From Streptomyces sp. NBC_01268 (lineage in GTDB: Bacteria; Actinomycetota; Actinomycetes; Streptomycetales; Streptomycetaceae), in assembly GCF_036240795.1 (NCBI RefSeq), contig NZ_CP108454.1:5330001-5394000 (forward strand): DNA of 64,000 nucleotides, given 5' to 3'. The position numbers and the translations under genes are program-made. The notes under the pieces were generated by a model. The model did no database searches. It worked only from the letters and a program-made list of their open reading frames with translations, and was not told the DNA's origin. Below, piece after piece: positions 1 through 10,746 of this stretch (position 1 is its first letter; each line of letters opens with the position of its first letter).

Positions 1-2743
<2,743 letters not shown>

Positions 2744-2823
2744 AGTTGCTCGCGTCCACTGTGTTAGTTCTGAAGTAACGAACTCGCCCCCTGAGGGGTG
2801 CGGCTTGAGTTCAACTTCATAGT

Positions 2824-2943
2824 GTTTCGGTGGTCATAGCGTTAGGGAAACGCCCGGTTACATTCCGAACCCGGAAGCTAAGCCTTTCAGCGCCGATGGT
2901 ACTGCAGGGGGGACCCTGTGGGAGAGTAGGACGCCGCCGAACA
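2824..2943 (+). rRNA. 5S ribosomal RNA
   Basis: About 120 nt beginning GTTTCGGTGGTCATAGCG and ending in the complementary ACGCCGCCGAAC, so the terminal helix of 5S rRNA can be drawn directly. It lies about 80 nt after the 23S 3' end, the normal actinobacterial 23S-5S spacing. The exact ends may differ by a few bases. Confidence 0.96.
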
Positions 2944-2954
2944 ATCATTGTGGG

Positions 2955-2987
2955 AAAGCCCCGCACCATTCATGGTGCGGGGCTTTT
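2955..2987 (+). terminator. rRNA operon terminator
   Basis: A perfect inverted repeat (AAAGCCCCGCACC pairing with GGTGCGGGGCTTT) with a short loop and a trailing TTTT, starting 12 nt after the 5S gene. This is a canonical intrinsic terminator for the ribosomal operon and separates it from the SNF2 gene. Confidence 0.93.
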
Positions 2988-3051
2988 CTGCGTTTACGGG
3001 GCAGGCCGGGCGGTGGGAGGATGCGGGGACTGCACGAGAGGATCGGGACGA

Positions 3052-5232
3052 GTGGGGCGTGAGGAGCGGGACGCGGTCGCGAGGGGGGTGCTACTGTCCG
3101 AGGCGGCTCAGGCGGTGGTCGACGACCATGCCAGGGCTGTCGAGGCGGTGCGGGCGGCACTCGAGCCGTTGCACGACGCGGCGGTCAAGCGGGAGCTCGA
3201 CGCCATCGCCGTCAGCCGGCTCCAGGACGTCACGGAGGGCCGTCTGAGGCTGGGGAGTGTCGAGCGCGAGGGCTTCGGCACGGTGGGCCGCGTCCTCGAG
3301 GCGAGCCCGTATCGGCTGCGTCAGATTCCCGGAGTCGGGCAGCGTACGGTCGATCAGATGCTCGCGGCGGCCCGCCGGATCTCCGAGGCCGTGCGCGACA
3401 CGGTGGCCGTGCACATCGACGTGGACCGGCCGGAACCGCGTACCACCGCACTCGTCATGGCCCTGCACGTCCTGGTCGAAGCCGGCCCGCAGGCGCGGCG
3501 CGCGGTGGAGCGGGCCGCGGAGGTGCCGGGGCGGCTCAGGCCCTTGTTGGTCGAGGCGCGGGCGGCCACCGGGCCGTTCAGGTTGTTGCTGGCCGGTCGG
3601 GAGAAGAAGACACGAGCCCTGGCCGCGGTCGCCGGGATCCGGTCGGAGGTGGACGAGGCGGAGCGGTCCGGTCTGCCCGGGCTGCTCGCCCAGGCGTCCG
3701 TGGACCTGCTGCGCGGGGCCCCTTCCGACATCGCGGCATGGGTGGACTTCGAGCTTCGTTCCGCCGAGTACTACAGCGTGCTGGCCGAGATCTCCGGGCG
3801 GTTGCCGGACCCGGCCGCCGCCGAGGGCTTCCTGCCGGAGGAGATCGCCGAGCGGATACGGACGCAGCGGCTCGACGACTCGCACCGGCGGGTGTCCCTG
3901 CGCGGGTACCAGGCCTTCGGAGCGCGGTTCGCCCTGGCGCAGCGCAAGGTGATCCTCGGCGACGAGATGGGGCTGGGCAAGACCATCCAGGCGATCGCCG
4001 TGCTGGCGCACCTCGCCGCCGAGGGGCAGAGCCACTTCATGGTCGTCTGCCCGGTGAGCGTCCTCGTGAACTGGACCCGGGAGATCGAGGCGCGCAGCGC
4101 CCTGCGCGTGATGGTGCTTCACGGGCCGGACCGGCACGACGCGTTCGCCGACTGGAAGGGGCGGGGCGGGGTGGCGGTGACCACCTTCGACGCGTTGCGC
4201 GGATTTCCCACGCCGGGCGGCGGGGAGGTCGGGATGCTCGTCGTCGACGAGGCGCACTCGGTGAAGAACCCGAAGACCAAGCGGGCCCAGGCGGTCGCCT
4301 TGTGGGCAGAGCGTTGCGAACGCAGCCTCCTCATGACGGGAACCCCGATGGAGAACCGCGTCGTGGAGTTCCGCAACCTGGTCCGGATGCTCGACGGAGG
4401 GGTCGCGGACTCCCTGGGCGAGCGCGACGCGTTGGCTGGATCGGTCGCCTTCCGGAAGGCCGTCGCACCGGTCTACCTGCGCCGCAACCAGGAGGACGTA
4501 CTGACGGAACTCCCCAGCCTCCAGCACACCGACGAGTGGGAGGACCTGACCGCCTCGGACGAGGAGGCGTACCGGGAGGCCGTGCGTGAGGGCAACTTCA
4601 TGGCGATGCGCAGGGCCGCGTACATGCGCCCCGCGGAATCGGCCAAGCTGGACCGGCTCCGCGAGATCGTCCGGGAGGCCGGCGAGACCGGGCAGAAGAC
4701 GGTGGTCTTCTCCTACTTCAAGGACGTGCTGGGCGTCGTGGAGGCGGCGCTCGCCACCGGCCCCACCGCCGGGATCCCGATGTTCGGGCCGCTCACGGGC
4801 GGCGTCCCCGCCGCGAGGCGCCAGCACCTCGTCGACGACTTCGCCGACGCGTCCGGGCCGGCGGTGCTCGTCGCGCAGATCCAGGCCGCCGGCGTCGGGC
4901 TCAACCTGCAGGCCGCCTCCGTCGTCGTCATCTGCGAACCGCAGATCAAGCCGACCATCGAGCATCAGGCGGTGGCCCGTGCGCACCGGATGGGCCAGGT
5001 CAGGCCGGTACGTGTGCACCGGCTTCTCGCCACCGGGGGCGTGGACGAGCGCATGGTGCGGATGCTGAAGGAGAAGAGCCGGCTGTTCGATGCCTACGCC
5101 CGCCGCAGCGCCGTCGCCGAAGCCACCCCGGACGCCGTCGACGTGTCGGACACCGAACTGGCACGCCGGATCGTCGAGGAGGAGCAGGCGCGCCTGGGGA
5201 TGGCGGGGCAGGGGGCCGCGGCATCCGGGTGA
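3052..5232 (+). CDS. SNF2-family DEAD/DEAH-box ATPase (helicase-like)
   Basis: DNA-dependent ATPase of the SNF2/Rad54 (superfamily 2) type, about 726 aa. The N-terminal third has no clear motif apart from a helix-hairpin-helix-like stretch (IPGVGQRTVDQML, near residue 90). The helicase core follows: Walker A GDEMGLGKT with K310, the DEAH box at about D399, motif III LLMTGTPMENR, then the C-terminal lobe with QAAGVGLNLQ and the arginine-finger motif QAVARAHRMGQ. Role in remodelling or repair is inferred from family only. The frame is open back into the 5S gene, so the start is uncertain; GTG 3052, preceded by GAGAGG, is chosen, with GTG 3088 as an alternative. No obvious promoter lies between the rRNA terminator and the gene. 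Confidence 0.85.
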   Translation: MGREERDAVARGVLLSEAAQAVVDDHARAVEAVRAALEPLHDAAVKRELDAIAVSRLQDVTEGRLRLGSVEREGFGTVGRVLEASPYRLRQIPGVGQRTVDQMLAAARRISEAVRDTVAVHIDVDRPEPRTTALVMALHVLVEAGPQARRAVERAAEVPGRLRPLLVEARAATGPFRLLLAGREKKTRALAAVAGIRSEVDEAERSGLPGLLAQASVDLLRGAPSDIAAWVDFELRSAEYYSVLAEISGRLPDPAAAEGFLPEEIAERIRTQRLDDSHRRVSLRGYQAFGARFALAQRKVILGDEMGLGKTIQAIAVLAHLAAEGQSHFMVVCPVSVLVNWTREIEARSALRVMVLHGPDRHDAFADWKGRGGVAVTTFDALRGFPTPGGGEVGMLVVDEAHSVKNPKTKRAQAVALWAERCERSLLMTGTPMENRVVEFRNLVRMLDGGVADSLGERDALAGSVAFRKAVAPVYLRRNQEDVLTELPSLQHTDEWEDLTASDEEAYREAVREGNFMAMRRAAYMRPAESAKLDRLREIVREAGETGQKTVVFSYFKDVLGVVEAALATGPTAGIPMFGPLTGGVPAARRQHLVDDFADASGPAVLVAQIQAAGVGLNLQAASVVVICEPQIKPTIEHQAVARAHRMGQVRPVRVHRLLATGGVDERMVRMLKEKSRLFDAYARRSAVAEATPDAVDVSDTELARRIVEEEQARLGMAGQGAAASG

Positions 5233-5258
5233 GGGGGCGGCCAGGGGGAGGGAGCCGG

Positions 5259-5945
5259 TCAGGCGGTCTCGGGCGGGTGCGTGGCGGCCGTGGCGGCCGA
5301 GGTGGTGGCTTCGTGGAGGGCCGTTCGGGCTCGGGCGGGGTTCACCTCGGTGCGGGCGATGACCGTGGGGACCGCGATGCCGGGCATCAGGAGGCGCCAC
5401 ATGCGGGTGACGCGGTCGACCAGGTCGGCGCGGTCCTCGCTCGCGACGGCCGAATAGGTCTGCATGCCCGTACAGGACTCGACGACGAATTCGGCCAATT
5501 CCGTGGGCTCGATGCCCGACAGGAGTTCGCCCTTCTCGACCGCGACCCGGAGGCAGTCCGCCATGATGCGGCTCCAGTCCTGGTACGGGGCGATGTCGCG
5601 GAAGCCGAAGGAGCCCTGCTCGCTCGTGAGGCGGACGCCGGCCCTGAGGAGGACGTCGGTCTGGAGCTGGTGGGCCCAGACCAGGGTGATGTCGACGAGG
5701 CGCTGGAGGCCCTCGGAGGAGAGCCAGGGGACGATCGAGTCCGGCTGCGCGTTCATGACGGCGCGGGCCAGGTCTTCCTTCGACTTGAAGTGGAAGTAGA
5801 GCGCCCCGGCCGTGAGGTCCGCCTCCTGCAGGATGCGGTTGATGCTCGCGCCGGAGAAGCCCGACTTGTCGAAGACGACGGCCGCGGCCCGCAGGATCTC
5901 CTTACGGGTCTGGATGGCCCTCTCCTGCTTCGGCTGCTGCGCCAC
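5259..5945 (-). CDS. Gamma-butyrolactone receptor-like TetR regulator (ArpA/ScbR family)
   Basis: A 228-aa TetR-type repressor. The N-terminal half matches the ArpA/ScbR receptor signature: KQERAIQTRKEIL, then the helix-turn-helix ending TAGALYFHFKSKEDLA. The ligand-binding half keeps the family pattern RAGVRLTSEQGSFG and a tryptophan (PYQDWSRI) in the region where ArpA has its ligand-contacting Trp. These proteins sit on palindromic operators and leave when a gamma-butyrolactone or related signal binds; some members (pseudo-receptors) bind antibiotics instead, and sequence alone does not tell which this is. GTG start with a strong AGGAGG 4 nt upstream. It is divergent from an afsA-like gene, with an operator-like palindrome directly upstream (5958-5982), implying autoregulation. 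A 30-residue Ala/Thr-rich tail is longer than usual. Confidence 0.88.
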   Translation of the reverse strand: MAQQPKQERAIQTRKEILRAAAVVFDKSGFSGASINRILQEADLTAGALYFHFKSKEDLARAVMNAQPDSIVPWLSSEGLQRLVDITLVWAHQLQTDVLLRAGVRLTSEQGSFGFRDIAPYQDWSRIMADCLRVAVEKGELLSGIEPTELAEFVVESCTGMQTYSAVASEDRADLVDRVTRMWRLLMPGIAVPTVIARTEVNPARARTALHEATTSAATAATHPPETA

Positions 5946-5957
5946 GGTACCTCCTAG

Positions 5958-5982
5958 AACAAACAGAACATTTCTTATGTTA
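5958..5982. promoter_or_regulatory. Candidate autoregulatory element (ARE) upstream of tetR gene
   Basis: An AT-rich imperfect palindrome, AACAAACAGAACATTTCTTA, in otherwise GC-rich DNA. It lies immediately before the ribosome binding site of the TetR gene, where a bound repressor would block transcription. Read on the opposite strand it shares the core GTTCTGT with the elements at 6124, 8913 and 9655. ArpA/ScbR-type proteins are known to bind such sites; binding here is inferred. Confidence 0.6.
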
Positions 5983-6123
5983 CGCAGGGATCGATGGTGC
6001 TGCCAACCTCCTCGTGGGGGTGGGGTATGCGTAGGGGCTTATTGCTGGGCATGTCTGGAAATGGCGAACCTGGCTGAAAGTGCTTGGGTAAGCAATGAGC
6101 CTTCCTTTACTATTTCTTTGCTC

Positions 6124-6150
6124 AAAACAAAACGAGCATTCTTTATTTTC
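6124..6150. promoter_or_regulatory. Candidate ARE upstream of afsA-like gene
   Basis: The core ACAAAACGAGCATTCTTTAT lies 64 nt before the afsA-like start codon inside an AT-rich stretch. It differs at only a few positions from the element at 9655 (ACAAAGCGAGCGTTCTGTAT). The rest of the divergent spacer (5983-6213) holds the presumed promoters but no gene. A typical position for receptor-mediated repression of the signal synthase. Confidence 0.6.
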
Positions 6151-6213
6151 ATCACTGGAACAGCGTCTGTCACTCGCACCAGCTCTATTCCATGCATCTC
6201 AGGGGGAAACCAG

Positions 6214-7203
6214 ATGTCCGTCACCATCGCCAGCGAGAGCCCAAGCGACCTGCACGATCTGCTCGCCACCTCCATACCTCGGGAGTACGTCCACAAGACC
6301 GTGCAGTCGGAAGTGCTGCTGACCGGGTGGTTCCCCGTCGGGCCCGACCGGTTCCGCGTCACCGCGCGGTGGCCCGTCGACCACGCCTTCTACGGGCCGG
6401 TCAACGGACACCACGACCCGCTGCTCATCGCCGAATCCGTGCGCCAGACCGTGCCGTTGCTCAGCCACGTCGCCTACGACGTGCCCTTCGGGCACCGCCA
6501 GACCTGGAGCACCTTCCGGTACGAGATCGACCCCGCCGCCCTGGTCGCCACCGGCGGTCCGGCCGAGGTCGAGATGGACATCAGCTGCTCCGACGTCGTC
6601 CGCCGGGGAGGGCGGCTCGTCTCCGTGCGCATGCACGTCGAGATGCGCGTCGACGGGGCGGAGCTGGGGTGGGTGGAGACCGCGTTCTCCAACATGTCGC
6701 CGACCGTCTACCCGCGGCTGCGCGGGCCGTACGCCGACATCGCCGAGGCGGTGCGACGGTCCGTCCCGCTGGCCCCGCCGATGGCGCCCGGCCAGGTCGC
6801 CCGGTCCCGCTTCGCCGACGTGGTGCTCTCGCCCACCAACGCCCCGCTCCGCACCGAGCTGCGCGTGGACCACTCGCACCCCTTCCTCTTCGACCACCCG
6901 GTCGACCACGCCCCGGGGATGCTGCTCCTCGAAGCCGCCCGGCAGGCCACGCACGCCGCCGCCGGGAACCGGGCGGTGATCGCCTCCGCCATGGACGTGG
7001 TCTTCACCCAGTACGTCGAGTTCGACGCCCGGTGCTGGATCCAGGCCGACGTGGCGGACGCGGACGGTGCCGGGGGGCGCGTGCGGGTCGACGCCGAACA
7101 GAACGGCGTCTCCGCCTTCAGCGCGCTCGTCACCGCCACCCCGCTCCGGCCGTCCCGCCGGGCCGGCAAGATCCCCGGCCCGCGCAGCTGCCGGGGCCGG
7201 TGA
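6214..7203 (+). CDS. AfsA-like gamma-butyrolactone synthase
   Basis: About 329 aa with the duplicated hotdog-like layout of AfsA/ScbA/MmfL. The first repeat carries LLSHVAYDVPFGHRQTW, the second DHPVDHAPGMLLLEAARQA; both match the conserved AfsA blocks. Family members condense a beta-ketoacyl thioester with dihydroxyacetone phosphate, the first committed step to gamma-butyrolactone, butenolide or methylenomycin-furan signals. ATG start with AGGGGGA 6 nt upstream; the frame is open much further upstream, but that part crosses the promoter region and shows no family similarity. First gene of a signalling unit with the HAD-like and SDR genes, which could supply the later dephosphorylation and reduction steps. 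Confidence 0.92.
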   Translation: MSVTIASESPSDLHDLLATSIPREYVHKTVQSEVLLTGWFPVGPDRFRVTARWPVDHAFYGPVNGHHDPLLIAESVRQTVPLLSHVAYDVPFGHRQTWSTFRYEIDPAALVATGGPAEVEMDISCSDVVRRGGRLVSVRMHVEMRVDGAELGWVETAFSNMSPTVYPRLRGPYADIAEAVRRSVPLAPPMAPGQVARSRFADVVLSPTNAPLRTELRVDHSHPFLFDHPVDHAPGMLLLEAARQATHAAAGNRAVIASAMDVVFTQYVEFDARCWIQADVADADGAGGRVRVDAEQNGVSAFSALVTATPLRPSRRAGKIPGPRSCRGR

Positions 7204-7308
7204 CGGGAGCGGTCGTCCGGGAACGGATGCTTGTACGGGCGTGCGTGCGGATGGGCGTGCGCGTACTCCGGAGTCAGGTCAGTCGAGTTCAACAGGGGGA
7301 ATGTCGTC

Positions 7309-8007
7309 ATGGGTCAGCCGCTCGGTCATCTGCGTCTCTGCGCCGTCAACATCGACGGGGTCATGCTGGAGGACACCTTCAGCCCGGTCATCCACCACTT
7401 CCTCGTCAGCCGGGGCGTCTCGTACACCGCCGACATCGAGCGCAGCATCTTCTCCCAGCGCCGTGCCGTCGCCGGCCGGCTGATGGCGGAGGCGATCGGC
7501 GGGTCGATGACGGGGGAGCAGGCGCTGGAGGCGTACTTCGAGGAGCGGGCGCGGTTCGTCGCCGAGCATCCGGTGCGGATGAGCGACGGGGCCGTCGAGC
7601 TGCTCGGGCGGCTGCGGGCGGCCGGGCTCGCGACCGTCTGTTACGGGGGGCTCGCCAAGGACCACTTCGACACCTTCCTCGGCGAGCACGCGGGGCTCTT
7701 CGACGAGCCCGGCTACGTCTGCACCGACGGGTTCCGGCCCGGGCTGCGCGAGATCGCCACGGACTACTTCGGGCTCGCCTTCGACCAGGTGCTCGTCATC
7801 GACGACGTGGCCCGGGTGGGGGAGGAGGCCGGGCGGCTCGGGATGCCGTTCATCGGGCACCCGAGCTCCTTCGAGCACAGCTTCCAGCGCCGGTTGATGG
7901 GCGAGGCCGGGGTGCGGCACGTGGTGGACTCGCTGCACGCGGTCGACGGGGAGCTGCTGAGGACCCTCGACGCGGAGGCGGCGGCCGCCGCCTCGTCGAG
8001 ACATTGA
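7309..8007 (+). CDS. HAD-superfamily protein with Asn at the nucleophile position
   Basis: A 232-aa HAD-fold protein. Motif I reads AVNIDGVML, so residue 14, normally the nucleophilic Asp of DxD, is Asn (AAC at 7348-7350), while D16 is kept. The later motifs look intact: CYGGLAKDHFD for motifs II/III and VLVIDDVARVGEEA for motif IV. HAD phosphatases occur beside AfsA homologues (for example MmfP in the methylenomycin furan pathway), where the AfsA product must be dephosphorylated, so the position suggests a role in signal synthesis. The substitution makes ordinary phosphatase chemistry doubtful. ATG with AGGGGGA 8 nt upstream. Confidence 0.8.
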   Translation: MGQPLGHLRLCAVNIDGVMLEDTFSPVIHHFLVSRGVSYTADIERSIFSQRRAVAGRLMAEAIGGSMTGEQALEAYFEERARFVAEHPVRMSDGAVELLGRLRAAGLATVCYGGLAKDHFDTFLGEHAGLFDEPGYVCTDGFRPGLREIATDYFGLAFDQVLVIDDVARVGEEAGRLGMPFIGHPSSFEHSFQRRLMGEAGVRHVVDSLHAVDGELLRTLDAEAAAAASSRH

Positions 8008-8041
8008 TGACGACGGTACGGGCGAGGGGCAGGGCGAGGGC

Positions 8042-8812
8042 ATGAGCGGGATGAACTTGCTGGACGGCAAGGTGGCCATGGTCACGGGCGCGTCGAGCGG
8101 CATCGGGGCGGCGGCCGCCCGGCTGTTCGCCGCCGAGGGGGCGGCCGTGGTGCTGGTGGCCCGGCGCAAGGAGCGTCTGGACGCGCTGGTCGACGAGATC
8201 CGCGCGGCCGGCGGGCGGGCCGTCGCGGCGGCCGCGGACGTGACGGACTCCGCGGCGGTCGAGCGGGCCGTCGCGACCGCCGTGGACACCTTCGGCGGAC
8301 TCCACGCGGCCTTCAACAACGCGGGTTACGCCACGGCGGGGGCGCCCCTGCACGAGATCGACGACGCGACGTACGAGCGGACCGTCGACGTCAACCTGCG
8401 CGGGGTGTGGAACTGCATGCGCCACCAGGTGCCGGTGATGCTCGCGGCCGGCTCCGGCGGCTCGATCGTCAACACGTCGAGCGTCGCCGGGCTGAAGGCC
8501 ACCGGGGCCTCGGCCGCGTACGTCGCGGCGAAGCACGCGGTGATCGGGGTGACCAAGGCGGCGGCCCTGGACTACGCCCGGCAGGGGATCCGGGTCAACG
8601 CGCTCGTGGTGGGGTGCACCAGGACCGAGATGATGGACGACGTCCTCGACGCGCATCCGTCGCTGGAGGAGACCTTCCTGTCGCACTCCATGCAGCACCG
8701 CATGTCCGCGCCGGACGAGGTCGCCCAGGCGGCGGCCTGGCTGTGCAGTGACCGGTCCTCCTTCGTCACCGGGACCGCCATGGCCGTCGACGGCGGGTCC
8801 ACCGCCCTGTAG
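8042..8812 (+). CDS. Short-chain dehydrogenase/reductase
   Basis: A classical SDR of 256 aa: TGASSGIG cofactor motif near the N terminus, NNAG in the middle, catalytic Ser in NTSSVAG, and YxxxK with Y160 and K164. An NAD(P)H-dependent oxidoreductase. It lies 34 nt downstream of the HAD-like gene and is followed by a strong hairpin, so it closes the afsA operon. A role in reducing the keto group or butenolide of the signalling molecule (as ScbC or BarS-type reductases do) is a reasonable inference but is not shown by the sequence. ATG 8042 follows GGGCGAGGG; ATG 8051 is an alternative. Confidence 0.87.
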   Translation: MSGMNLLDGKVAMVTGASSGIGAAAARLFAAEGAAVVLVARRKERLDALVDEIRAAGGRAVAAAADVTDSAAVERAVATAVDTFGGLHAAFNNAGYATAGAPLHEIDDATYERTVDVNLRGVWNCMRHQVPVMLAAGSGGSIVNTSSVAGLKATGASAAYVAAKHAVIGVTKAAALDYARQGIRVNALVVGCTRTEMMDDVLDAHPSLEETFLSHSMQHRMSAPDEVAQAAAWLCSDRSSFVTGTAMAVDGGSTAL

Positions 8813-8833
8813 GCGCACGGAGGCGGTATTCGT

Positions 8834-8865
8834 CAGGGGTGGCCGGGGATTCCCGGCCACCCCTG
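8834..8865 (+). terminator. Terminator after the afsA-like operon
   Basis: A perfect 14-bp stem (CAGGGGTGGCCGGG with CCCGGCCACCCCTG) closed by a GATT loop, 21 nt after the SDR stop codon. It separates the signalling operon from the second TetR gene. There is no long T-run, which is common in high-GC actinobacteria. Confidence 0.8.
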
Positions 8866-8912
8866 AGTGCTTCCCGCATCCGTTCCTTTCGGTCAATGCC
8901 TCCCGCAGCACA

Positions 8913-8940
8913 CAAAAATACAGAACGCTTGCTATTTTTT
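8913..8940. promoter_or_regulatory. Candidate ARE upstream of second TetR gene
   Basis: An AT-rich imperfect palindrome with the core AATACAGAACGCTTGCTATT. Its reverse complement shares AGCGTTCTGTAT with the element at 9655. It is 50 nt upstream of the second TetR start, consistent with control by one or both receptor-like repressors. Confidence 0.6.
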
Positions 8941-8990
8941 GGAGGACAGAAGGAGCGGGGGCATCGGAGGCATGGAAGGGAAGCACGTGG

Positions 8991-9593
8991 ATGGCGATCC
9001 AGGGGAGAGCCGTGCGGACGCGCGGCGCGCTTGTCCGGGCAGCGGCTGCGGAGTTCGACGAGGCCGGCTACGAAGGCGCCAGACTGTCGCACATCAGCGA
9101 GTTGGCGGCCTGCTCGATGGGGGCCCTGACCTTTCACTTTCCCGCCAAGGCGGCCTTGGCCGACGCCGTCGAGGAAGAGGGCCTGGCCATCACGAAGGCC
9201 CTGGTGGACCGCTTGTGCGAGGGGCGGGCGCCCGGCCTTGAGGCGGTCATCGGGCTGACCGTGGGGCTCGTGGGGCTGCTGGAGGATGACCTGGTCGTCC
9301 GGTCCTCCGTGCGGCTCGCGCGGGAGCGCCCCGGGGGAGTGGGTCGGTGGGTGGAGGTCTGGCTGCCGGCCGTGCGCGACCAGCTCGGCCAGGCGTACGA
9401 GGGGGGCCCCTCGGCCCGTGTCGAGGAGGTCCGGCAGACCGTGGCGGACATGGTGGTGTATCTGCTCGCCGGTGCGGAGTCGCAGGTCAGAGCGGGTTCA
9501 GGGGGGTCGAGCAGCGTCACGCGCACGGTCGCGGAGCGGCTGGAGCGCATCTGGCGGCTGGCCCTCGCCGGGGTCCTGTTCGACGAGTTCTGA
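8991..9593 (+). CDS. Second gamma-butyrolactone receptor-like TetR regulator
   Basis: About 200 aa. The N terminus MAIQGRAVRTRGALVRAA aligns with the first residues of ScbR-type receptors, followed by a helix-turn-helix ending MGALTFHFPAKAALADAV. The middle keeps RSSVRLARE, equivalent to RAGVRLT in the first regulator, and VGRWVEVW supplies the expected tryptophan. The frame is open well upstream (to about 8748), but similarity begins at ATG 8991, which has GGAAGGGAAG before it. Two receptor-like proteins in one cluster usually means one true receptor and one pseudo-receptor that senses the product; which is which is not decidable here. Confidence 0.85.
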   Translation: MAIQGRAVRTRGALVRAAAAEFDEAGYEGARLSHISELAACSMGALTFHFPAKAALADAVEEEGLAITKALVDRLCEGRAPGLEAVIGLTVGLVGLLEDDLVVRSSVRLARERPGGVGRWVEVWLPAVRDQLGQAYEGGPSARVEEVRQTVADMVVYLLAGAESQVRAGSGGSSSVTRTVAERLERIWRLALAGVLFDEF

Positions 9594-9654
9594 CGGGTGC
9601 CCCCGGGGGGTGTCCGGGGGTTCGCGTTCTATGGACAGGGCGGGAAACCACTAG

Positions 9655-9682
9655 AAAAACAAAGCGAGCGTTCTGTATGGTT
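9655..9682. promoter_or_regulatory. Candidate ARE controlling the biosynthetic genes
   Basis: The core ACAAAGCGAGCGTTCTGTAT lies about 85 nt before the ketopantoate-reductase-like gene, the first gene of the long biosynthetic run. It is the closest match among the four elements to a shared consensus. Repression of the cluster from here by a receptor-like TetR protein is inferred. Confidence 0.6.
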
Positions 9683-9765
9683 CATGACGTCGGGGGCGAT
9701 CCGGCCCCCGGGGCGTGGGCCCATCGGGCGTTCGCTTGGCGCATCGCAGAGAAACGGGGAAGTCC

Positions 9766-10746
9766 GTGAAAGTAGCGGTGGTTGGGGCCGGCGGCATCGG
9801 CGGCTACTTCGGTGGCCGTCTCGCCGCGGCCGGACACGACGTCCGGTTCGTCGCGCGGGGGCGGCACCTGGAGGCCCTCCGGCGCGACGGGCTGACCGTT
9901 GAGGGACCCGAGGGCGACGCGTCCGGCGGCTTCTCCGTCCCGGCCTCGGCGCTGCGCGCCACGGACGACCCGTCCGAGATCGGCCCGGTCGACCACGTCC
10001 TGCTCGGCGTGAAGACCTGGCAACTGCCGTCCGCCCTGCCCCTGCTGAAGCCGCTGGTCGAGGACGGCACGGCGGTCCTCACCACGCAGAACGGGGTCGA
10101 GGCGCCGGCCGAGGTCGCCGAGGTCGTCGGCCGGGACGCGGTGCTCCTGGGCAGCGCGAAGATCATCACGTACCTCGCCGGGCCCGGCCGGATCCGCCAC
10201 GTCGGCGGCCTCGGCTCGCTGACCTTCGGCGAGTGGGACAACCGCCCCTCGGACCGGGTCGAGACCCTCCGCCGGGCGCTCGACGAGGCCGGGGTCACCG
10301 CCGTGGTGCCCCAGGACATCTGGGCCGAACTCTGGGCCAAGTTCCTCTTCGTGGCGCCCTTCGGCGGCCTCGGCTCGGTGACCGACGCGCCGATCGGCGC
10401 GCTCCGCTCCCGGCCCGGCACCCGACGCCTGCTCGCGGACGCCATGACCGAGATCCAGCGGGTCGCGCGGGCGTCCGGCACCGTCCTGCCGGACGACATC
10501 GTCACCACCACCCTCGACTTCGTCGACCGGCAGCCGGCCGAGGGCACCTCCTCGCTCCAGCGCGACATCGCCGCGGGCCTGCCCTCCGAACTGGAGGCGT
10601 GGACCGGCGCGGTGGTCCGCCTCGGCGGCAGCCACGGCGTCGCCACCCCGGTCAACAGCTTCCTCTACCAGGTGCTCGGCCTGCGCGAGGCGCGCGCCGC
10701 CGAACAGCGCGCCGCCGAGCGCCGTACCGGGGGGAGCGCGGCATGA
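9766..10746 (+). CDS. Ketopantoate reductase-like (PanE/ApbA family) oxidoreductase
   Basis: A 326-aa NADP-dependent reductase. The N terminus MKVAVVGAGGIGGYFGGRL is the PanE/ApbA Rossmann motif, TTQNGVEA is the conserved substrate-domain motif, and the C-terminal helical domain is complete (EGTSSLQRDI). Housekeeping PanE reduces 2-dehydropantoate to pantoate; cluster-borne copies often reduce other 2-keto acids, and no other pantoate gene is nearby. GTG start chosen because the motif begins there and ACGGGGAAG lies just upstream. First gene of the biosynthetic run; its last four bases overlap the start of the ferredoxin reductase gene (ATGA). Confidence 0.85.
   Translation: MKVAVVGAGGIGGYFGGRLAAAGHDVRFVARGRHLEALRRDGLTVEGPEGDASGGFSVPASALRATDDPSEIGPVDHVLLGVKTWQLPSALPLLKPLVEDGTAVLTTQNGVEAPAEVAEVVGRDAVLLGSAKIITYLAGPGRIRHVGGLGSLTFGEWDNRPSDRVETLRRALDEAGVTAVVPQDIWAELWAKFLFVAPFGGLGSVTDAPIGALRSRPGTRRLLADAMTEIQRVARASGTVLPDDIVTTTLDFVDRQPAEGTSSLQRDIAAGLPSELEAWTGAVVRLGGSHGVATPVNSFLYQVLGLREARAAEQRAAERRTGGSAA

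Noticed and set aside
2830..3051. Upstream extension of the SNF2 frame into the 5S rRNA gene
   Set aside because: It would start inside a structural RNA and cross its terminator; the motif-bearing part begins later.
3091..5400. A 769-codon antisense frame over the SNF2 gene
   Set aside because: A shadow of the real gene: Gly/Arg/His-rich, no domain, and it would overlap the TetR gene.
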